From contig PQAI01000265.1 of NCBI GenBank assembly GCA_003105245.1, positions 7,026 through 13,835 of the forward strand: 6,810 nt of DNA, in the 5' to 3' direction. This DNA comes from Betaproteobacteria bacterium. GTDB lineage: Bacteria > Pseudomonadota > Gammaproteobacteria > Burkholderiales > Usitatibacteraceae. Below, piece by piece: positions 1 to 6,150 of this stretch (positions within the stretch are counted from its first letter, which is position 1; each line of letters starts with the position of its first letter). Below the pieces are notes generated by a model that was not told the origin of the DNA, ran no database searches, and was given only the letters and a program-made list of their open reading frames with translations. The position numbers and the translations under genes are program-made.

Positions 1-1012
1 AGCGCGTGCCGCAGGACACGAGCGCGAGGAAGCGCGCCGACGGCACGTGCCGCTCGAGGGGGCCGCCCTTGAGCGCCGCCCGCAGGTTGGCCGCGAGCGC
101 CGGTCCCGCGCGCACCGCGAACACGCCCGCCTTCGGGACCGGGTTCGCGACGTTGGTCGCGCAGTCGCCCACGCCGAAGATCTCGGGGTGACCCACGGAC
201 TGCATGAAGTCGTTGACCGAGAGGAACCCGCGCTCGTCGGTCGCGAGGCCGGAATGGCGGAGGAAGTCGGGTGCGGCCGCGCCGGTGACCCAGAAGGTCG
301 CGTCGGTGGCGAACTCGATGGCGTCCTTCACGCGCACGAAGCCGGGGCCCACCTCGGTCACCGGGCTCGTCGGGTGCAGGCCGATGTTGCGCCGCTGCGC
401 GAGCCGAAGGAGGCGCCCGCGCGCCGCCACGGGATACTCGGGGACGATGCTGCGCGCGTCGGTGAGCACGCGCACGTGCGGCGCACCCGCGCCGGGCTCC
501 TGGCGCAGGCGCTGCTCGATCGCGAAGGCGAGCTCCACGCCCGCGGCACCGCCGCCGACCACGGTCACGGCGTTCATCCCGCCCTGGCGAGCGCGTTCCA
601 GCACCTTCTCCCAGCCCTGCGCGAAGCGCTCCAGGGGCCGCATCGCGACGGCGTGCGCCTCCACGCCCGGGACGTCGGTGGCGGCTGGCCTCGAGCCCAC
701 GTCGATCGAGAGCACGTCGTAGCCCACGACCTCGCCGTTGGCGCAGATCACCTCCCGCATCGAGGTGTTCACGAGCGCCGCCGAGGAGCGCACCATCATC
801 GCCCGCGCCCTCTTCGCGAGCGGCTCGAGGTCGATGCCGCAGGCGTCCAGCGGGTAGTGCCCGGCCACGTAGCCCGGCAGCATCCCCGAGTAGATCTGGC
901 GCCCGACGGGCGTGACGAGGGTGACGCTCACGGCCGGGTCGAGCGCGTCGCCGAGAGCCTTGAGCACATGGACGTGCGCGTGGCCGCCGCCCAGCAGCAC
1001 CAGGCGCTTCAC
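1..1012 (-). CDS. FAD-dependent pyridine nucleotide-disulfide-type oxidoreductase, TIGR03169 ('N-terminal to SelD') family, 3' end outside window
   Basis: The reading frame is open for 337 codons from a GTG at 1012 to the left edge, with no stop, so the C-terminus is missing. Visible motifs are an N-terminal FAD-binding GGGHAHVHV (residues 8-16), SGMLPGYVAGHY (42-53), a second dinucleotide-binding GGGAAG (153-158), and the FAD-contacting IFGVGDCA (278-285) followed by KAGVFAVRAGP (294-304). The HAH variant of the first glycine motif and the SGMLPG segment are typical of the NDH-2-like family that in many bacteria is fused in front of selenide water dikinase (SelD). There is no CxxxxC redox pair, so a dithiol mechanism is not expected; electrons probably pass from NAD(P)H through FAD to an unidentified acceptor. 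The start is well supported: GGAGG at 1024-1020 lies 7 bases upstream, and GTG overlaps the preceding TGA as GTGA. The family call is firm. Whether the protein ends soon after residue 337 or continues into SelD cannot be seen. Confidence 0.9.
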   Translation of the reverse strand, partial: MKRLVLLGGGHAHVHVLKALGDALDPAVSVTLVTPVGRQIYSGMLPGYVAGHYPLDACGIDLEPLAKRARAMMVRSSAALVNTSMREVICANGEVVGYDVLSIDVGSRPAATDVPGVEAHAVAMRPLERFAQGWEKVLERARQGGMNAVTVVGGGAAGVELAFAIEQRLRQEPGAGAPHVRVLTDARSIVPEYPVAARGRLLRLAQRRNIGLHPTSPVTEVGPGFVRVKDAIEFATDATFWVTGAAAPDFLRHSGLATDERGFLSVNDFMQSVGHPEIFGVGDCATNVANPVPKAGVFAVRAGPALAANLRAALKGGPLERHVPSARFLALVSCGTR

Positions 1013-1731
1013 GGCCGCGCCTCCAGCCGGAAATCCCCGAACCACGCCGTCACCGTCTCGCCCGTCTGGTCGGTGTCGTTGCCGATCGCGATGCCGGTGA
1101 CGCGGGGCACGGGGCCGCTCCACTGCGCCCCGAAGGCGGCGCGGAAGTCGGCGGCGAGGTCGCGGGACTCCTCCGCCCAGGCGCCGGGCGAGCCGCTTCG
1201 CAGCACCACGGTGCGCACGCGGTCGGTGTACGGGTTCCACGCGCCGGTACCCGGCGGGTGTCGGTTGTCCCAGACGTAGCAGATCGCCGCGGTGGGAAGC
1301 TTCTCGCCCCACACGGCGCGCGCGACGAGCGCCTTCGCCCGCGCGGTCCACGGCAGCGCCTCCACGGGCACGTCGAAGAAGACGTAAACGCGCGCGGCGA
1401 AGTCGTCGCCGGACTTGCGGGCGAGGTCCGCGCCGGCGACCACGCGGTCGACCCTCCAGCGCCAGGCGAGCATCGGGCGCGCCGCGGGGTCGATGTCGAG
1501 ATCGTGGGCGACGGTGCCGGCGGCCGCGGCCGCGCGCGAACGCAGGACGGTCACGCCCCCGTCGTCCACGAGCGCCACCTCGGGCGCGCTCACGCGCGGC
1601 AGCGTGAGCGGGCGCCACGGCGCGGGCAGGGTCGCTCCCGGCGCCGAGCGCGAGAACGGGGTCGGTTGCGCATCAGCCGGCGGCGCGGCCCACGCCAGCA
1701 GCGCGGCGGCGAGGATCGCGCCCGCGCTCAC
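1009..1731 (-). CDS. Exported DUF3047 family protein
   Basis: The product is 240 residues from a GTG start. Residues 1-21 look like a signal peptide: a hydrophobic alanine/leucine stretch with a likely cleavage site after ADA (19-21), though the usual basic n-region is absent. The mature protein shows the DUF3047 (PF11249) pattern: LAWRWRV (88-94), K106 followed by SGDD, AARVYVFFD (112-120), ICYVWDN (150-156), NPYTDRVRTVVLRSG (166-180), GIAIGNDTDQTG (213-224) and a terminal FGDF (231-234). No catalytic function is established for the family; it looks like a secreted beta-rich, possibly ligand-binding domain (inference). GGAG at 1743-1740, 8 bases before the GTG, and the GTGA overlap with the upstream transferase support this start. 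An in-frame upstream extension reaches 2184 but lies within the transferase gene and has no family similarity. The tight coupling implies a shared role with the two transferases. Confidence 0.85.
   Translation of the reverse strand: MSAGAILAAALLAWAAPPADAQPTPFSRSAPGATLPAPWRPLTLPRVSAPEVALVDDGGVTVLRSRAAAAAGTVAHDLDIDPAARPMLAWRWRVDRVVAGADLARKSGDDFAARVYVFFDVPVEALPWTARAKALVARAVWGEKLPTAAICYVWDNRHPPGTGAWNPYTDRVRTVVLRSGSPGAWAEESRDLAADFRAAFGAQWSGPVPRVTGIAIGNDTDQTGETVTAWFGDFRLEARP
1020..1024 (-). promoter_or_regulatory. Ribosome binding site GGAGG for the TIGR03169-type gene
   Basis: GGAGG sits 7 bases before the GTG at 1012, inside the last codons of the DUF3047 gene. It is the strongest Shine-Dalgarno sequence I see in the window, and it fixes the GTG as the start. 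Confidence 0.75.
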
Positions 1732-2363
1732 GCCGGGCGCTCCGCCAGCAGCCCCGAGACGACGAGGCGGCGGTAGTCCTCGGGGCGGTCCACGTCCCAG
1801 CGCAGGGGCATCTCGCGCCAGCGCGCGCCGGCGGTCCGAAGACGCATTCGAGTGTCGACCATGACGCTCGCCTCCCCCCATCGGATCCTCTCGAACAGGC
1901 CTGGCACCGCGCGCGAAAGCCCCACCAGCACGTATCCGCCGTCCTCGGCCGGCTGCACCACGGCGTCGTGGGTGGCCAGCGACGAGGCGGCGGCGCGCAG
2001 GTCGGCGGCGCCGAGCGACGGGCAGTCGGAGCCCACCAGGATCGCCGGGCCGTTCGCCAGCAGCCGCTCGAAGGCACGCGCCATGCGCTCGCCGAGGTGG
2101 CCGCCGCGCTGCTCCTGCAGTACCGCGCCGGACTCGGCCGCGCAGGCGGCGAAGAAGGGATGGCCGGTATCGGGCGCGCACCACAGCGACACGGGCCCGA
2201 CCCCGGCCTCGCGGGCCGTGGCGAGGGCACGGCGAACGAGCGTGGCGTGCAGCTCCGCCGCGGCCGCCTCGCCCAGCAGGGGAACGAGGCGGGTCTTCAC
2301 CTCCCCGGCCACGGGCGCCTTGGCGAACACCGCCACCTGCACGGCGCTAGGACGCGCGGCCAT
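1728..2363 (-). CDS. TIGR04282 family (DUF2064) glycosyltransferase-like protein, rSAM/selenodomain-associated transferase 1
   Basis: This 211-residue cytoplasmic protein has a GT-A / nucleotidyltransferase-like fold related to CofC. The motifs appear in the expected order: FAKAPVAGEVKTRL (13-26, nucleotide-binding loop with the basic KTRL), GHLGERM (88-94), GSDCP (111-115, at the place of the metal-binding DxD), PAEDGGYVLVGL (138-149) and WDVDRPED (189-196). The length is normal for the family. The family is named from its repeated occurrence with TIGR04283 and with arsenosugar radical SAM (ArsS) genes; the donor and acceptor are not shown by this sequence. The start used is ATG 2363, which overlaps the upstream glycosyltransferase by 17 bases. 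No good Shine-Dalgarno sequence is present, so translational coupling is likely. In-frame GTG codons at residues 8 and 10 are possible alternative starts, but they would remove the residues leading into the first strand. Confidence 0.92.
   Translation of the reverse strand: MAARPSAVQVAVFAKAPVAGEVKTRLVPLLGEAAAAELHATLVRRALATAREAGVGPVSLWCAPDTGHPFFAACAAESGAVLQEQRGGHLGERMARAFERLLANGPAILVGSDCPSLGAADLRAAASSLATHDAVVQPAEDGGYVLVGLSRAVPGLFERIRWGEASVMVDTRMRLRTAGARWREMPLRWDVDRPEDYRRLVVSGLLAERPA
1740..1743 (-). promoter_or_regulatory. Ribosome binding site GGAG for the DUF3047 gene
   Basis: GGAG lies 8 bases upstream of the GTG at 1731 and inside the end of the TIGR04282 gene. It decides between this short start and a much longer upstream extension of the same frame. 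Confidence 0.6.
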
Positions 2364-3039
2364 CGCCGTAGCGCTTCGCGAGGCGCGCGGGATCGGCGCC
2401 GAGGAAATAGGCGAGCCGCAGCCGCCACATGAGCAGGATCGTGGCGAGCGTCCCGTGCCGCTCCCAGCGCCGCCCGGAGGTCAGCGCGCGGCTGCGCAGG
2501 CAAAGCGGCGGCCCGATGCGCTTGAGCGCCTTCGAGAGCGCGATGTCCTCCATGAGCGCGATGGCCGGGAAGCCGCCGGCGGAATCGAACGCGGCCCGGC
2601 GGACGAAGATCGCCTGGTCGCCCGTGGCGATTCCCGTCAGGCGCGAGCGCGCGTTCATGCACGCGGCCACGACGCGCAGCATCGCCGGGCGGCCCTCGAT
2701 CGCGACGTCGAAGCGGCCCCACGGCCGGCCCGAAGCCGCCAGCCCCTCGAGGACGAGGCGGTCGGCGTCGTCGGGCAGTCGCGTGTCGGCGTGCAGGAAG
2801 AGGAGCGTGTCGCCGCGGGAGGCGGCCGCGCCCGCGTTCATCTGGGCCGCGCGTCCTCGCGGCGCGGTGACCACGCGGTCGGCCCAGGGGGCGGCGAGCG
2901 CCGCGGTGCCGTCCGCGCTTCCGCCATCGGCCACGACCACCTCGGCGCCGCGGTCCCGGAGAGGCCGCAGCCGCTCGAGGCACGCCGCGATGCCGGCCGC
3001 CTCGTCGAGCGTGGGAACGATGATCGAAAGCCGGCTCAT
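2347..3039 (-). CDS. TIGR04283 family glycosyltransferase (GT2), rSAM/selenodomain-associated transferase 2
   Basis: This is a 230-residue family-2 (GT-A) glycosyltransferase, predicted to act in the cytoplasm. Motifs are SIIVPTLDE (5-13), VADGGSADGT (36-45, nucleotide-sugar binding), GRAAQMN (62-68), FLHADT (81-86, in place of the usual DxD), TGIATGDQAIFVRR (135-148), ALMEDIALSKALKR (161-174, carrying the catalytic-base ED) and TSGRRWERHG (187-196). This set is characteristic of TIGR04283. The C-terminal segment at about 199-213 is moderately hydrophobic and could touch the membrane. The gene follows a 52-base repeat-bearing gap, the only real intergenic space in the window, and overlaps the TIGR04282 gene by 17 bases. 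There is no proper Shine-Dalgarno sequence before ATG 3039 (only a GGG directly adjacent). The two transferases are a known pair near ArsS genes, and I infer successive steps on one glycoside substrate. The substrate itself is not visible. Confidence 0.93.
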   Translation of the reverse strand: MSRLSIIVPTLDEAAGIAACLERLRPLRDRGAEVVVADGGSADGTAALAAPWADRVVTAPRGRAAQMNAGAAASRGDTLLFLHADTRLPDDADRLVLEGLAASGRPWGRFDVAIEGRPAMLRVVAACMNARSRLTGIATGDQAIFVRRAAFDSAGGFPAIALMEDIALSKALKRIGPPLCLRSRALTSGRRWERHGTLATILLMWRLRLAYFLGADPARLAKRYGDGRAS

Positions 3040-3045
3040 CCCGAC

Positions 3046-3074
3046 ATTATGGTGTCAGACACGGTGTCTGACAC
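3046..3074 (-). promoter_or_regulatory. Possible sigma70-type promoter giving a leaderless transcript
   Basis: On the minus strand CATAAT (3051-3046) matches the -10 consensus at five of six bases. GTGTCA (3074-3069) matches the -35 at four of six, with a 17-base spacer. The predicted first base would fall on the A of ATG 3039, which fits the absence of a Shine-Dalgarno sequence before that gene. The -35 lies inside the repeat units, so the match may be fortuitous. Confidence 0.25.
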
Positions 3075-3087
3075 CGTGTCTGACACC
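3051..3087. repeat. Three adjoining near-palindromic 12-13-base units (GTGTCTGACACC type)
   Basis: The plus strand carries GGTGTCAGACAC (3051-3062), G, GTGTCTGACACC (3064-3075) and GTGTCTGACACC again (3076-3087). The first two units form a perfect 12-base inverted repeat around a single centre base (3063), the last two are a perfect direct repeat, and 3063-3075 is itself a palindrome around a central T. The block ends 4 bases before the DUF547 stop and begins 11 bases before the start of the TIGR04283 gene. No T-run follows on either strand, so it is not a standard intrinsic terminator. My recollection is that similar GGTGTCAGACACC motifs are dispersed in some betaproteobacterial genomes, which would make this a REP-like element; that is unverified. 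Confidence 0.85.
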
Positions 3088-3091
3088 GCGA

Positions 3092-3913
3092 TCAGCGGGC
3101 GTCGTTGAGCGACCAGTCGTAGTCCAGGTGGGCGATGGGCGCCTTGCCCTCGGCCACCAGGCGGCGGTCGGCGGGCGAGTCGGCGAGGAGGTCGGCGTAG
3201 CGCGCGAAGTACTGCTCGCGCGAGGTGACCGGGCCCGCCGTGCCGATGCCGCGGTAGCCGGAGGTCCAGTCCTCCTTGAACCACTTGAAGATCTCGGAGA
3301 CCTCGAGCTTTCCGGAGCGCGGGTCGAAGCGGTTGCGCGTGCGGTCCGAGAGGAAGCGGCGCGCCTGCTCCTCGAGCTGGGCGTCGAGGCGTGAGGCGAC
3401 GTAGGCCTCCTCGCGCAGCATCGGGCAGCCGACGGAGGCGCAGTTCACCGCGTAGTGCACGCGCGGCTCGTCGTAGGCGCCGGGCTTCCTCAGCATCCCG
3501 TGCTCGATCCCGTCGAGGCTCTCCTCGCGGCCGAGGAGCGTGAAGAACCTGCGCTTCCACGGGCTGTTGAAGAGGATGTTGCCGAGGTCGCGGATCGACT
3601 TGAGGTCCGGGTACTTCGTGAGGATGAGCTCCACCGTGAACGCGTTGTAGGCGTTGACCAGGAAGGCCATCCGCTGCTCCCGGGGCCAGGCGCGGAACTC
3701 CGCCTCGCCCACGCGCGAGACTTCCGCCAGGTAGGCCGCGAGCGCGGCGCGGTCCTTCGCGAAGTCCGCGTAGCGCACCTGCGAGGCGCGGCCGCCGTCG
3801 AGGAGCTTCACGTGCTTCTTCACGAGCGCGTCCCAGGCCGCGTGCGAGTGGTCGAAGGCGTGGGCGCCCGTGGCGAGTACCAGGGCGATGGCGGCGAGCA
3901 GGAGTCGGATCAT
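3092..3913 (-). CDS. Exported DUF547 domain protein
   Basis: The product is 273 residues. Residues 1-19 form a clear signal peptide: MIR, then a leucine/alanine-rich core, with likely cleavage after AHA. The mature protein is therefore predicted to be periplasmic or secreted. The rest matches DUF547 (PF04784): FLVNAYNAFTVELIL (84-98), SLDGIEH with H138, the hallmark HYAVNCASVGCP (153-164, with C158 and C163), a SEIFKWFKEDW segment (206-216) and a terminal YDWSLND (265-271). A conserved His with an Asn/Cys-rich motif suggests an enzymatic site in this family, perhaps cysteine-dependent, but no reaction is established. ATG 3913 lies 4 bases after the stop of the upstream oxidoreductase with no visible Shine-Dalgarno sequence, so translation is probably coupled. 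DUF547 genes beside TVP38-oxidoreductase genes are, to my knowledge, recurrent, which suggests a joint membrane/periplasm process. Confidence 0.92.
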   Translation of the reverse strand: MIRLLLAAIALVLATGAHAFDHSHAAWDALVKKHVKLLDGGRASQVRYADFAKDRAALAAYLAEVSRVGEAEFRAWPREQRMAFLVNAYNAFTVELILTKYPDLKSIRDLGNILFNSPWKRRFFTLLGREESLDGIEHGMLRKPGAYDEPRVHYAVNCASVGCPMLREEAYVASRLDAQLEEQARRFLSDRTRNRFDPRSGKLEVSEIFKWFKEDWTSGYRGIGTAGPVTSREQYFARYADLLADSPADRRLVAEGKAPIAHLDYDWSLNDAR

Positions 3914-3917
3914 GGCG

Positions 3918-6149
3918 TCAGTGGCGGGAGGCGTCGTGATAAGGCCGCTTGTCGGAGGCGAGTCCCGCGAGGCGCCCGAGCACCGCGCCCAGGCCGCCCT
4001 CGCCGCGCGTCCAGGCGTGGAAGGCCGCGAGGAAGTCCATCTGGCCGTGGGTGACGGTCGAGCGCTTCCACGCGCCGGCCGCGAACTTGTTGGCCTCCGC
4101 GAGCGTGGGATAGACGTGGATGGTGCCGAGGATGCGGTTCAGCCCGATGCCGTGCCGCATGGCGGAGACGAACTCGGTGACGAGGTCGCCCGCGTGCTCG
4201 CCCACGACGGTGGCGCCCAGGACGCGGTCCGTTCCCGGCTTCACGATCACCTTCACGAAGCCGTGCGCCTCGCCGTCGGCGATGGCGCGGTCGAGGTCGT
4301 CGATGCCGTAGGTGACAACCTGGTGGGCGATGCCCTTCTCCTTCGCCTCCGACTCGTTGAGGCCCACGCGCGCCACCTCCGGCTCCGTGAAGGTGGCCCA
4401 CGGGACCACCGACCAGTCGACGCGGAACTTCCGGAAGCGGCCGAAGAGCGCGTTCACCGAGGCGTACCAGGCCATGTGCGAGGCCGTGTGCGTGAACTGG
4501 TAGGGGCCGGCCACGTCGCCGCACGCGAGGATGTTGGGGTAGGCCGTCTCGAGGAACTCGTTCACCTCCACGGTGCGGCCCTTGGTCACCGCGACGCCCA
4601 GCTCCTCGAGGCCGTAGCCCTCGGTGTTGGCCACGCGGCCCACGGCGACCAGGATCTCGTCGAAGGCAATGCGCCTCTCGCCCTGCGCGCCCTCGGCCAC
4701 GAGGACCTTCTCGCCGCTTTCGAAGACGACTTCCTTCGCCTTGTGGCCGACGAGGACCTCCACGCCCTCGGCCTCGAAGCGCCGGCGGACGAGCTCGGAG
4801 ACTTCCGGGTCCTCGCGCACCATGAGGCGGGGAAGCATCTCCACCTGCGTCACCTTCGCGCCGAAGCGCGCGAAGGCCTGCGCCAGCTCGCAGCCGATGG
4901 GCCCGCCGCCCAGCACCACGAGGCGGCGCGGGAGCGCGCGCAGCTCCCACACGTTCTCCGAGGTGAGCGGGCCGGCCTGCGCGAGCCCCGGGATCGGCGG
5001 CACGAAGGGACGCGCGCCCGCGGCGATCACGATGTTGCGCGTCGTGAGGCGGGAGGCGGTCCCGTCGCCCTTCGCGATCTCCACGGTCCACGGGTCCACG
5101 ATCCGCGCCGTGCCGGCGACGACCTCGACCCCGAGTCCCGTGTAGCGCTCGACGGAATCGTGCGGCTCGATCACCCTCACGACGCCGCGCACCCGCTCCA
5201 TCACCTCGGCGAAGTCGAAGTCGGCGCTCGCCTCGCGGATGCCGAACTCCTTCGCGCGCCGCACGTGCGAGAGGAACTTCGCCGAGCGGATGAGCGCCTT
5301 CGAGGGCACGCATCCCGTGTTGAGGCAGTCGCCGCCCATGCGGTGGCGCTCGACCAGCGTCACCTTCGCCTTGACCGCCGCAGCGATGTAGGCGGTGACC
5401 AGGCCCGCGGAGCCCGCCCCGATGACCACCACGTTGCGGTCGTAGTGCGCCGGGCGCTTCCACCTCGCGTAGACCCGGCGCGCCTTCATCGCCGCGAGCG
5501 CGCGCCGGGCGACGAAGGGAAAGAGGCCCAGGAGCGCGAAGGCCCCCAGCAGGCCGGGGGAGAGGATGCCCTTGAGGGAGGTGACCTGCGCGAGCTGCGT
5601 GCCGGCGTAGACGTAGGCGAGGGTGCCCGCGAGCATCCCGACCTGGCTCACCCAGTAGAAGGTGGCCGTGCGCAGGGGCGTGAGGCCCATCACGAGGTTG
5701 ATCACGAAGAACGGGAACGCGGGCACCAGCCGCAGCGCGAAGAGGTAGAAGGCGCCCTCCCTGGCGATGCCCTCGTTCACGGGCTTCAACTTGTCGCCGA
5801 ACCTCGCCTGCACCCAGTCGCGCAGCACGAAGCGCGAGGCGAGGAAGGCGAGCGTGGCGCCGATCGTGGAGGCGAAGGAGATGATCACCGTGCCCCACAG
5901 GAGCCCGAAGACCGCCCCGCCCGCGAGCGTGAGGATCACCGCCCCGGGAAGCGACAGTCCCGTCACGGCGACGTAGACGGCGAAGTACGCGGCGGCGGCC
6001 TGGAAGGGGTTCGCCCGCACGTACGCCTCGATGGCCGCCTGCTGCGACTTGAAGTACTCGAGCGACAGGAAGCGCCCGAGGTCGAAGGCGAAATACGCGG
6101 CCACGAGCGCCGCGATCAAGGCCAGGAGGGCGAGGCGGCCGCCTTTCAT
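3918..6149 (-). CDS. TVP38/TMEM64 membrane domain fused to a MerA/Lpd-like FAD disulfide oxidoreductase
   Basis: This is a 743-residue two-part protein. Residues 1-225 form a SNARE-associated/VTT (PF09335) domain: a first membrane helix at about 5-22, GGAVFGLLWG (77-86), the re-entrant-loop signature in FALRLVPAFPFF (137-148), and further hydrophobic segments to about 215. Residues 238-715 are a class-I pyridine nucleotide-disulfide oxidoreductase: FAD-binding GAGSAG (244-249), redox-active C275 and C280 in GGDCLNTGC, NAD(P)-binding GGGPIG (414-419) with an acid at E437 suggesting NADH, FAD-contacting ACGDVAG (542-548), and a dimerisation domain ending in VYPTLAE (679-685). Tyr680 stands where Lpd and glutathione reductase have the catalytic His, as in mercuric reductase. 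However, the vicinal C-terminal cysteines and the N-terminal metal-binding domain of MerA are absent, so mercury reduction is unlikely. The disulfide or other substrate is unknown; tethering suggests a membrane-associated one. GAAGG (6163-6159) lies 9 bases before the ATG, one base after the phosphoesterase stop. Confidence 0.93.
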   Translation of the reverse strand: MKGGRLALLALIAALVAAYFAFDLGRFLSLEYFKSQQAAIEAYVRANPFQAAAAYFAVYVAVTGLSLPGAVILTLAGGAVFGLLWGTVIISFASTIGATLAFLASRFVLRDWVQARFGDKLKPVNEGIAREGAFYLFALRLVPAFPFFVINLVMGLTPLRTATFYWVSQVGMLAGTLAYVYAGTQLAQVTSLKGILSPGLLGAFALLGLFPFVARRALAAMKARRVYARWKRPAHYDRNVVVIGAGSAGLVTAYIAAAVKAKVTLVERHRMGGDCLNTGCVPSKALIRSAKFLSHVRRAKEFGIREASADFDFAEVMERVRGVVRVIEPHDSVERYTGLGVEVVAGTARIVDPWTVEIAKGDGTASRLTTRNIVIAAGARPFVPPIPGLAQAGPLTSENVWELRALPRRLVVLGGGPIGCELAQAFARFGAKVTQVEMLPRLMVREDPEVSELVRRRFEAEGVEVLVGHKAKEVVFESGEKVLVAEGAQGERRIAFDEILVAVGRVANTEGYGLEELGVAVTKGRTVEVNEFLETAYPNILACGDVAGPYQFTHTASHMAWYASVNALFGRFRKFRVDWSVVPWATFTEPEVARVGLNESEAKEKGIAHQVVTYGIDDLDRAIADGEAHGFVKVIVKPGTDRVLGATVVGEHAGDLVTEFVSAMRHGIGLNRILGTIHVYPTLAEANKFAAGAWKRSTVTHGQMDFLAAFHAWTRGEGGLGAVLGRLAGLASDKRPYHDASRH

Positions 6150-6150
6150 C

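Noticed and set aside
47..1279. Long plus-strand open frame of about 410 codons across the TIGR03169 and DUF3047 genes
   Set aside because: It is rich in Arg, His, Ala and Gly with no recognisable motif, and it lies antisense to two genes with clear family signatures; it is a shadow created by high GC.
1732..2184. N-terminal extension of the DUF3047 gene to an upstream start at 2184
   Set aside because: The extra residues are Arg/Gly-rich frame-shifted sequence of the TIGR04282 gene. A good Shine-Dalgarno sequence and signal peptide support the GTG at 1731.
3051..3087. CRISPR array or intrinsic terminator
   Set aside because: The units are only 12-13 bases with no spacers, and no T-run follows the hairpin on either strand.
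1852..3108. Plus-strand open frame of about 418 codons opposite the two transferase genes
   Set aside because: Low-complexity composition, no domain, and it ends by reading through the palindromic repeat. The minus strand carries two complete enzymes here.
3910..5898. Minus-strand frame of about 660 codons overlapping the TVP38-oxidoreductase gene
   Set aside because: It is an Arg/Gly/Pro-rich out-of-frame reading of the same strand. The true frame shows FAD, NAD and CxxxxC motifs in order.
3918..6149. Mercuric reductase (merA)
   Set aside because: No N-terminal heavy-metal domain, no C-terminal vicinal cysteines, no mer neighbours, and an N-terminal TVP38 domain instead.
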